From assembly GCA_027030435.1 (NCBI GenBank), contig JALVEX010000400.1, positions 1-7,190 of the forward strand: 7,190 bases of DNA. Direction: 5' to 3'. Source of the DNA: Paracoccaceae bacterium. GTDB taxonomy: Bacteria; Pseudomonadota; Alphaproteobacteria; Rhodobacterales; Rhodobacteraceae. Shown one piece after another: positions 1 through 4,831 of the stretch. The notes under the pieces are model-generated. The model ran no database searches. It was not told the DNA's origin and saw only the letters and a list, made by a program, of their open reading frames with translations. How positions within the stretch are numbered: the stretch's first letter is position 1; each line of letters begins with the position of its first letter. Made by a program: the position numbers and the translations under genes.

Positions 1-1
1 C

Positions 2-328
2 AAGGTGGTGGAAAGCGAGGCCGCGCATGGCACGGTGACGCGCCACTACCGCCAGCACCAGAAGGGCGAGGCGACCTCCACCAATTCCATCGCCTCGATC
101 TACGCCTGGACGGGCGGGCTCAAGCACCGCGCCAAGCTCGATGACAACCCGGCGCTGATGCTGTTTGCCGAAACGCTGGAGCGCATCGTGGTGGAAACCG
201 TGGAAAGCGGCTACATGACGAAGGATCTGGCGCTTCTCGTCGGCCCCGATCAGAAATGGCTCACCACCGAGGGCTTCCTCGAGAAGATCGACGAAAACCT
301 CAAGGCGGCGCTTGCCGGCAACGCCTGA
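2..328 (+). CDS. icd: NADP-dependent isocitrate dehydrogenase, C-terminal part (5' end outside window)
   Basis: Last 108 residues of a cytoplasmic enzyme that oxidatively decarboxylates isocitrate to 2-oxoglutarate in the TCA cycle, producing NADPH. The frame is open to the window edge and enters mid-gene. Visible residues 6-16 read EAAHGTVTRHY, the conserved NADP-binding loop of the eukaryote-like (homodimeric, about 400-residue) IDH family. It is followed by GEATSTNSIASIYAWTGGL, the second signature block of that family, and by HRAKLDDNPAL. The end (LEKIDENLKAAL) is the usual C-terminal helix. Family assignment comes from these recognised motifs. About three quarters of the protein lies upstream, so its start and regulation cannot be judged. 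A strong terminator lies 22 bases after the stop, and the next gene is convergent, so icd is the last gene of its transcript. No frameshift or missing residue is apparent in the visible part. Confidence 0.95.
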   Translation, partial: KVVESEAAHGTVTRHYRQHQKGEATSTNSIASIYAWTGGLKHRAKLDDNPALMLFAETLERIVVETVESGYMTKDLALLVGPDQKWLTTEGFLEKIDENLKAALAGNA

Positions 329-350
329 GCACCGCCCTTCGCGCAAGAAC

Positions 351-377
351 AAAGGCCGCCCCGAAAGGCGGCCTTTT
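351..377 (+). terminator. Intrinsic terminator after icd, probably bidirectional
   Basis: A perfect 10-bp stem (AAAGGCCGCC, 351-360, with GGCGGCCTTT, 367-376) closes a six-base loop (CCGAAA) and ends in a run of four T. It lies 22 bases after the icd stop and 22 bases before the end of the minus-strand gene at 399. The A-run on the left arm becomes a T-run on the other strand, so it could stop both convergent transcripts. Confidence 0.9.
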
Positions 378-398
378 CGCAAAAAGCCCTTGGGGAAA

Positions 399-935
399 TC
401 AGGCCTTCCCGCGTTTCCTGAAGAACGCGAGCCCGCCGAGCGCGGCTGCCAGAAGCGGCAGGCCCGCAGGCAGCGGCACCGGCGCCGGGCCGCCCGGATC
501 GGGCAGAATGGTGGCGTATAGCGTGGGATCGAGTGCGTAGCCAAGTATCCCCACCCCTACGAGAGTCTCTCGCGGATCGGCGCCGAAAAAGAAAGTATCG
601 CCCGGCGCGCCGGATTCGAGATCGTTGAACCACGTGCCGAACAGGCTGATCGCAAGCTCTGTTGCCCCGGATGACCCGCTGCCGAAAAGGGTAAACTCCT
701 CAGCGGCGCTGTCATAGGTGCCGCTCGCATAGGTCGAAAACGGTGATGTCACATTCACATCGCTGACCGTGAAGGAGGCATTGTCCCAGCGGAAAGTGCC
801 GGTTGGCGTATACACTTCCCCCGAATCCTTCATCATGTAAAGCCCGCTCACGTCAAACTCGATCAGCGCGGCGCTGGCCGGCGCTCCCAGCGCCATTGCC
901 GCCGCAAACCCTGCCGCAATCACTGAAATCTTCAT
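399..935 (-). CDS. Exported VPLPA-CTERM sorting-domain protein (paralogue 1)
   Basis: Predicts 178 residues. Residues 1-22 form a Sec signal peptide (MKIS, hydrophobic stretch, ASA just before ALIEFDV). A beta-rich, Cys-free, acidic body of about 130 residues follows. The last 26 residues form a CTERM tail: VPLPAGLP, a hydrophobic segment (LLAAALGGLAFF) and a basic end (RKRGKA). Proteins of this class are known or proposed to be exported, held in the membrane by the tail and processed at the VPLPA motif by an exosortase (XrtD type); no exosortase gene is in this window. The start at 935 is set by AGAGGG (942-947) six bases upstream and by alignment with paralogue 2; the frame stays open to a TTG at 965, but that adds residues ahead of the signal peptide. 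The body matches paralogue 2 at 68 of 75 residues in its central block. The role of the body is unknown; surface or biofilm-matrix association is inferred from the tail alone. Confidence 0.88.
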   Translation of the reverse strand: MKISVIAAGFAAAMALGAPASAALIEFDVSGLYMMKDSGEVYTPTGTFRWDNASFTVSDVNVTSPFSTYASGTYDSAAEEFTLFGSGSSGATELAISLFGTWFNDLESGAPGDTFFFGADPRETLVGVGILGYALDPTLYATILPDPGGPAPVPLPAGLPLLAAALGGLAFFRKRGKA

Positions 936-941
936 CCCAAT

Positions 942-947
942 CCCTCT
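942..947 (-). promoter_or_regulatory. Shine-Dalgarno site that sets the start of paralogue 1
   Basis: Read on the minus strand, AGAGGG lies six bases before the ATG at 935. This supports starting at MKIS and not at the in-frame TTG at 965, which has no comparable site and would add ten residues ahead of the signal peptide. Confidence 0.7.
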
Positions 948-957
948 TTCTTTAATG

Positions 958-1140
958 ACAAACAATTTTCAGCATATAGAGGCTGCAATATCAGAGCTTA
1001 CCCCATTTGGGGTAAGCCCTTTGTCATACCTGCGGAAATGTAAAGGTCCACACAGAAATCATGCCACGCACTCACGCATGGCTGGCCTGCGATCACCCGG
1101 CGCTCTGCTTCCTGCGTCGCGCCACGAGCCCGAGCCCGCC
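958..1140. repeat. Direct repeat, copy A: intergenic region plus tail of paralogue 2
   Basis: This stretch is repeated 707 bases to the right (1665-1847). It begins with an exact 16-base match (ACAAACAATTTTCAGC, 958-973 and 1665-1680). The two copies share the GAGCTTACCCCAT block and a CTGCGGA...TGTAAAGG block, and then an exact 23-base match (1081-1103 and 1788-1810) that runs into the CTERM tail of the minus-strand gene. Between these blocks the copies differ by substitutions and small indels. It holds the presumed promoter of paralogue 1 and the last codons of paralogue 2. Confidence 0.85.
996..1017. promoter_or_regulatory. Perfect 10+2+10 inverted repeat, candidate operator for paralogue 1
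   Basis: GCTTACCCCA (996-1005), a two-base TT centre, then TGGGGTAAGC (1008-1017), with no mismatch. It is centred about 71 bases upstream of the ATG at 935, in an otherwise AT-richer stretch. With a two-base centre it cannot form a stable RNA hairpin loop without losing pairs, and no T-run follows, so a dimeric regulator site fits better than a terminator. The equivalent site before paralogue 2 keeps one arm intact and has lost the other. If the weak minus-strand TATATG at 973-978 is the -10 box, the dyad covers the -35 position, where I see no TTGACA-like sequence; that would fit an activator-dependent promoter. I cannot name the regulator. Confidence 0.5.
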
Positions 1141-1644
1141 GAGCGCGGCAGCCAGAAGCGGCAGGCCCGCGGGCAGCGGCACCGGTGCCGGGCCGCCCGG
1201 ATCGGGCAGGATCTTGGCGTAAAGCGTGGGATCGATCGCGCGGCCAAGAGCCCCCCCTCTCGCGACAGTCTCGCTCGGAATTGCAAGGAAAGAGAAAGTA
1301 TCGCCCGGCGCGCCGGATTCGAGATCGTTGAACCACGATCCGAACAGGCTGATCGCAAGCTCCGTCGCCCCGGATGACCCGCTGCCGAAAAGGACAAACT
1401 CCTCGTCGGCGCTGTCATAGAATCCGCTCGCATAGGTCGAAAACGGCGATGTCACATTCACGTCGCTCACCGTGAAGGAAACATTGTCCCAGCGGAAGGT
1501 GCCCGAAGGCGTATAGATATCTCCGGTTGAAACATCCTCCATGAAGAGCGCGCTCACATCGAACTCGATCAATGCCGCGCTTGCCGGCGCACCACCAAGC
1601 GCCATTGCTGCGGCGAAACCTGCCGCAAGTACCGATATCTTCAT
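1093..1644 (-). CDS. Exported VPLPA-CTERM sorting-domain protein (paralogue 2, apparent hybrid)
   Basis: Predicts 183 residues. Residues 1-23 are a signal peptide almost identical to that of paralogue 1 (MKISVLAAGF, ending ASA before ALIEFDV). The body carries the same blocks (GTFRWDN, FTVSDVNVTSPFSTYASG, SGATELAISLFG, WFNDLESGAPGDTF). The tail at 155-183 is VPLPAGLPLLAAALGGLGL followed by VARRRKQSAG. That basic end differs from the RKRGKA of paralogue 1 and nearly matches the ARRRKQRAG of the third gene, so the gene looks like a hybrid of its neighbours. The start at 1644 is chosen by alignment; the purine-rich GGGGGGAGG lies only two bases before the ATG, closer than usual. No Cys is present. 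Export, membrane retention and exosortase processing are inferred from the tail class. The function of the body is unrecognised. Confidence 0.88.
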   Translation of the reverse strand: MKISVLAAGFAAAMALGGAPASAALIEFDVSALFMEDVSTGDIYTPSGTFRWDNVSFTVSDVNVTSPFSTYASGFYDSADEEFVLFGSGSSGATELAISLFGSWFNDLESGAPGDTFSFLAIPSETVARGGALGRAIDPTLYAKILPDPGGPAPVPLPAGLPLLAAALGGLGLVARRRKQSAG

Positions 1645-1664
1645 TTCCTCCCCCCATTTTCGTT

Positions 1665-1847
1665 ACAAACAATTTTCAGCGTATGGAGACGGCAGGATCA
1701 GAGCTTACCCCATACAGTGCAAGCCTATCCGCAGATCTGCGGAGTTGTAAAGGATTTCACGGCAAACGCATCATGCCGCCCGGCCATGCTGGCCTGCGAT
1801 CACCCGGCGCGCTGCTTCCTGCGCCGCGCCATGAGCCCGAGCCCGCC
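1665..1847. repeat. Direct repeat, copy B: intergenic region plus tail of third CTERM gene
   Basis: Partner of the copy at 958-1140 at an offset of 707 bases. It contains the upstream region of paralogue 2 and the 3' end of the third CTERM gene. In the tail-coding part just before CGAGCCCGCC the two copies differ at only about three of 55 positions. Inside this copy, one arm of the inverted repeat is preserved (GCTTACCCCA, 1703-1712) while the other (1715-1724) matches at 6 of 10 positions. A separate perfect 14-bp palindrome, CCGCAGATCTGCGG, lies at 1729-1742 in this copy only. Confidence 0.85.
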
Positions 1848-2351
1848 AAGCGCAACGGCCAGAAGCGGCAGCCCCGCGGGCAGCGGCACGGGGCTGATCG
1901 GGATCGGCACGCCGCTGAGTCTCGCGAATGCGGAAAACCGCACGAGGCTCGCATCGCCATCCACACTCTCCTCGCCGAAACCGGCCGTCACCACGCCGCC
2001 GGCATTGGTCAGATCCGTATCGAGCGCCAGCACGATCTGGCGGGTGAGATCGGCGGAGCTGGAAAAGACGAGCGTGTTGGCAAAGATGCCGATGGATGTA
2101 TCGTAGGTGATCTCGCCCATCGGATCGCCGGCGCTCACCGGCGTGGTGGTGAGGGAAATGGCGTTGAAATCGGTGATGTCGGCATCATAGATGAAGGCCC
2201 CGTATCCAAGGGCCGCCCCGACGCCCGGATCCGAAATCGCAGGGTCCGGCACGAGCAGGAGATCATCAAGCGTCCAGATGACGGGCACCGCCTGGGCGGC
2301 GCTTGCGGTTATTGACATTGCCAGGGCGGCAGCGGCAGCAGAAAGGCGCAT
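1800..2351 (-). CDS. Exported VPLPA-CTERM sorting-domain protein, divergent body
   Basis: Predicts 183 residues. Residues 1-21 form a signal peptide (MRLS, Ala-rich core, AQA before VPVIWTLDDL). The mature body of about 130 residues is Cys-free, rich in Asp, Ala and Thr, and does not align with the two neighbouring paralogues. It starts with VIWTLDDLLL and GAFIYDADITDFNAISLTT, a pattern I associate loosely with other secreted CTERM proteins of unknown function; I cannot name a domain. The tail (155-183) is VPLPAGLPLLAVALGGLGL plus the basic end MARRRKQRAG. The start at 2351 has GAGGGG (2361-2366) nine bases upstream. This is the promoter-proximal gene of the minus-strand cluster and could be co-transcribed with the two below it, since I see no clear terminator between them. 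Function beyond export and tail-mediated sorting is unknown. Confidence 0.87.
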   Translation of the reverse strand: MRLSAAAAALAMSITASAAQAVPVIWTLDDLLLVPDPAISDPGVGAALGYGAFIYDADITDFNAISLTTTPVSAGDPMGEITYDTSIGIFANTLVFSSSADLTRQIVLALDTDLTNAGGVVTAGFGEESVDGDASLVRFSAFARLSGVPIPISPVPLPAGLPLLAVALGGLGLMARRRKQRAG

Positions 2352-2655
2352 GGTTCAAATCCCCTCGTGAAAGCATGTTTCACCCGAATAAACCGGAATG
2401 AACGGATAATTAACGAGCATAAAAATACCGCTCATATAGTGAAGGCTGATCGCCGTTCTGTCAAATGCCCTGCCCCGCGCTCCCCGCAATGATTTCCAAT
2501 ATCGAAACAATCCCAGGCCATTCACCGGAGAATGTTTCCACCCGGCAAGCTTTCAGCGCCGAACGGTGCTCCCCGCAGGCAAGCGCGAAAAGGGGCTGGC
2601 AATTCTCCCTCCCGCAGGCTATTGCCCCCCGGACATTCCCGAAAAGGCCGAAGCA
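2352..2655. promoter_or_regulatory. Divergent intergenic region between CTERM cluster and typA
   Basis: About 300 bases with no convincing gene. The part near 2385-2445 is AT-rich and is the likely promoter zone for both directions. On the minus strand TTCACT and TATGCT are spaced by 16 bases, a plausible sigma70-type pair for the CTERM cluster; on the plus strand TATAGT at 2435-2440 resembles a -10 box but has no good -35. An inverted repeat, GTGAAA (2367-2372) and TTTCAC (2378-2383), sits directly upstream of the ribosome binding site of the third CTERM gene. The right half (2461-2655) is GC-rich and would be a long typA leader. The start-proximal sequence AAAAGG (2642-2647) lies eight bases before the typA ATG. 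Promoter calls are weak. Confidence 0.4.
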
Positions 2656-4479
2656 ATGACCCTGCGCAATATTGCGATCATCGCCCATGTGGACCATGGC
2701 AAGACAACCCTCGTCGATCAGCTTCTGAAGCAATCCGGCGCCTTCCGCGAGAACCAGGCCGTTGCCGAGCGCGCGCTGGACAGCAACGATCTCGAGCGCG
2801 AGCGCGGCATCACCATCCTCGCCAAGGCCACCAGCGTCGAGTGGCAGGGCACGCGGATCAATATCGTCGATACCCCGGGCCACGCGGATTTCGGCGGCGA
2901 GGTGGAGCGCATCCTCTCCATGGTCGATGGCGTGGTGCTGCTGGTGGATGCCGCCGAAGGCCCGATGCCGCAGACGAAATTCGTCACCCAGAAGGCGCTG
3001 GCGCTGGGGCTGAAGCCGATCGTCGTCCTCAACAAGGTGGACAAGCCCGATGCCGAGCCCGACCGCGCGCTTGATGAGGTGTTCGATCTCTTCGCCAATC
3101 TCGGCGCAACGGACGAACAGCTCGATTTCCCCCATCTCTACGCCTCCGGCCGCGCCGGCTGGGCCGACGACGAGCTTGATGGGCCGCGCGAAAATCTCGA
3201 TGCGCTGTTCGAGCTGATCGTGCAGCACGTGCCCGAGCCGGCCCAGATCGCGCGGCGCGATGAGCCCTTCTCGATGCTCGCCACCACCCTTGGCGCCGAT
3301 CCCTTCATCGGCCGCCTGCTGACGGGGCGCATCGAAAGCGGGCGTGTGAAGGCCGGCGATACGGTGAAGGCGCTCTCGCGCGAGGGCGAGAAGATCGAGC
3401 AGTTCCGCGTCTCCAAGGTGCTTGCCTTCCGCGGGCTCGAGCAGGCCGCGGTGGAGGAGGCGGAGGCGGGCGATATCGTCTCGCTTGCGGGCATGAGCAA
3501 GGCCACCGTGGCCGATACGCTCTGTGCCCCCGAGGTGGAGGCGGCGATCCCCGCCCAGCCGATCGATCCGCCCACCATCTCCGTCACCTTCGGCATCAAC
3601 GACAGCCCCCTCGCCGGGCGCGACGGCAAGAAGGTGCAAAGCCGCGTGATCCGCGAGCGCCTGATGAAGGAAGCCGAAACCAACGTCGCCATCCGCGTGA
3701 GCGATACGCCCGGCGGCGAGGCCTTCGAGGTCGCCGGGCGGGGCGAATTGCAGATGGGCGTGCTGATCGAAAACATGCGCCGCGAGGGCTTCGAGCTTTC
3801 GATCTCGCGCCCGCGGGTGCTGTTTCGCGAGGAAGACGGCGTGCGGCTCGAGCCGATCGAGGAAGTCACCATCGACGTGGACGACGAATACACCGGCGTG
3901 GTGGTGGAAAAGCTGACCGGCCCGCGCAGGGGCGAGCTGGCCGAGATGAAGCCCTCCGGCACCGGCAAGACCCGCATCATCGCCCATGTGCCCTCGCGCG
4001 GGCTGATCGGCTATCACGGCGAATTCCTCACCGATACCCGCGGCACCGGCATCCTCAACCGCGTGTTTCACGGCTGGGCGCCCCACAAGGGCCCAATCCC
4101 CGGCCGGCGCAGGGGCGTGCTGATCTCGATGGAAAACGGCACCGCCGTGGCCTATGCGCTCTTCAATCTCGAGGATCGCGGCCGCTTCTTCATCAAGCCG
4201 CAGGATCCCGTCTATCAGGGCATGATCATCGGCGAGCACAACCGCGAAAACGATCTCGAAGTGAATCCCCTGAAGGGCAAGAAGCTCACCAATATCCGCG
4301 CCGCCGGCTCGGATGAAGCCGTGCGCCTCACGCCCCCGGTGCAGATGAGCCTCGAGGAAGCCATCGCCTATATCAACGATGACGAGCTTGTGGAAGTCAC
4401 CCCGAATGCGATCCGTCTGCGCAAGCGCCACCTCGATCCCCACGAGCGCAAACGCGCCGCGCGCAGCGAACAGGGCTGA
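2656..4479 (+). CDS. typA: Ribosome-associated translational GTPase TypA/BipA
   Basis: Predicts 607 residues, the length I recall for the Escherichia coli protein. It belongs to the EF-G/LepA-type GTPases, binds the ribosome like EF-G, and is linked to large-subunit assembly, cold growth and stress adaptation. Visible G motifs: AHVDHGKT (10-17, P-loop), RGIT with Thr53 (switch I), DTPGH (72-76), NKVD (126-129) and a G5 region near YASGRAGW (162-169). Domain II runs from about 203 to 300, the EF-G III-like part contains VAGRGELQMGVLIENMRREGFE, and the EF-G V-like part starts near 398. The BipA-specific C-terminal domain follows, with the TRGTG block (461-465) and a basic end (RLRKRHLD). The frame is open back to a GTG at 2566, but the ATG at 2656 fits the family start (MTLRNIAIIAHVDHGKT). 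No damage is seen. It is monocistronic or last in its transcript, since the next gene is convergent. Confidence 0.97.
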   Translation: MTLRNIAIIAHVDHGKTTLVDQLLKQSGAFRENQAVAERALDSNDLERERGITILAKATSVEWQGTRINIVDTPGHADFGGEVERILSMVDGVVLLVDAAEGPMPQTKFVTQKALALGLKPIVVLNKVDKPDAEPDRALDEVFDLFANLGATDEQLDFPHLYASGRAGWADDELDGPRENLDALFELIVQHVPEPAQIARRDEPFSMLATTLGADPFIGRLLTGRIESGRVKAGDTVKALSREGEKIEQFRVSKVLAFRGLEQAAVEEAEAGDIVSLAGMSKATVADTLCAPEVEAAIPAQPIDPPTISVTFGINDSPLAGRDGKKVQSRVIRERLMKEAETNVAIRVSDTPGGEAFEVAGRGELQMGVLIENMRREGFELSISRPRVLFREEDGVRLEPIEEVTIDVDDEYTGVVVEKLTGPRRGELAEMKPSGTGKTRIIAHVPSRGLIGYHGEFLTDTRGTGILNRVFHGWAPHKGPIPGRRRGVLISMENGTAVAYALFNLEDRGRFFIKPQDPVYQGMIIGEHNRENDLEVNPLKGKKLTNIRAAGSDEAVRLTPPVQMSLEEAIAYINDDELVEVTPNAIRLRKRHLDPHERKRAARSEQG

Positions 4480-4510
4480 GCGCCCTCATCATTGGTCCAT
4501 AAATATCCTC

Positions 4511-4545
4511 GGGGGTGCGGGGGCAGAGAGCCCCCGCTTCTGCCC
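4511..4545. terminator. GC-rich hairpin between convergent typA and DUF1330 genes
   Basis: An 8-bp perfect stem, GCGGGGGC (4517-4524) with GCCCCCGC (4530-4537), closes an AGAGA loop. An alternative stem pairs GGGCAGA (4521-4527) with TCTGCCC (4539-4545), excludes the first, and touches the last base of the convergent gene. The plus-strand side has only a broken T tract, while on the minus strand the hairpin is followed, after the CCCCCGAGG stretch, by ATATTTAT. It probably serves as a terminator for one or both genes. The flanking ATAAATATCCTCGGGGG pattern resembles a short sequence I recall next to hairpins in Rhodobacterales intergenic DNA, so it may be one copy of a dispersed element. Confidence 0.55.
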
Positions 4546-4829
4546 TAAACGCCTTCGACGAAGCAGTATTCCCGCTCCGAGGCCGGCAGCCCGTGCGCAA
4601 GCGCCTCCTGATACTCGGGCGAATTGTAGAAGGCGAGCGCCGTGTCCATGTCCGCGAAACGGATGATCACGTTGCGCGCGCGCCCCTTGCCTTCCATCTG
4701 CCGGCATTCGCCGCCCCGCGCCAGAAACTCGCCGCCGTATTTCGCCACCGCCGGGCCGGCAAGCTCGGCATAGCGCGCATAGGCCTCGGGATCCTTAACA
4801 TCGATATGCACCATCGCATAAACAGCCAT
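4545..4829 (-). CDS. DUF1330-family small protein
   Basis: Predicts 94 residues from MAVYAMVHIDVKDPEAYARY. The pattern of an initial beta strand (YAMVHIDVKDPEAY), a central GGEFLARGG stretch, RNVIIRFADMDTALAFYNSPEYQEAL, and a closing charged strand (SEREYCFVEGV) is that of DUF1330, a ferredoxin-like dimeric alpha/beta-barrel family related to ABM/EthD-type proteins. Members are soluble, cytoplasmic and of unknown biochemical role; none of the sequence lets me assign a reaction. There is no signal peptide. The ATG at 4829 is chosen because GGAGGAGG (4837-4844) is seven bases upstream. A GTG at 4835 would add two residues and overlap the alaS stop but is too close to that site. The ATG comes two bases after the alaS stop, so translation is probably coupled and the two genes form one operon. 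Confidence 0.88.
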   Translation of the reverse strand: MAVYAMVHIDVKDPEAYARYAELAGPAVAKYGGEFLARGGECRQMEGKGRARNVIIRFADMDTALAFYNSPEYQEALAHGLPASEREYCFVEGV

Positions 4830-4831
4830 CT

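Noticed and set aside
936..965. Longer form of paralogue 1 from the TTG at 965
   Set aside because: It would put ten residues before the signal peptide, lacks a ribosome binding site, and is not matched in paralogue 2.
996..1017. The perfect inverted repeat as an intrinsic terminator for paralogue 2
   Set aside because: The two-base centre is a poor RNA loop, no T-run follows on the minus strand, and it lies on the promoter side of paralogue 1 about 75 bases beyond the paralogue 2 stop.
958..1847. The direct repeats as an insertion sequence or integron array
   Set aside because: No transposase or integrase frame, no terminal inverted repeats and no target-site duplication were seen; the repeats coincide with gene tails and promoters and are better explained by gene duplication.
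1572..2315. 247-codon plus-strand open frame across the CTERM genes
   Set aside because: It runs opposite two minus-strand genes that have signal peptides, sorting tails and ribosome binding sites; its own product is Arg-rich and unrecognisable.
2566..2655. N-terminal extension of TypA from the GTG at 2566
   Set aside because: TypA family members begin a few residues before the AHVDHGKT loop; the extension is Pro-rich and unlike any TypA start.
2461..4443. 660-codon open frame on the minus strand opposite typA
   Set aside because: It mirrors the codons of an intact, clearly recognised typA. The product is His/Asp/Gly/Leu-rich low-complexity sequence with no family resemblance, the usual antisense shadow in GC-rich DNA.
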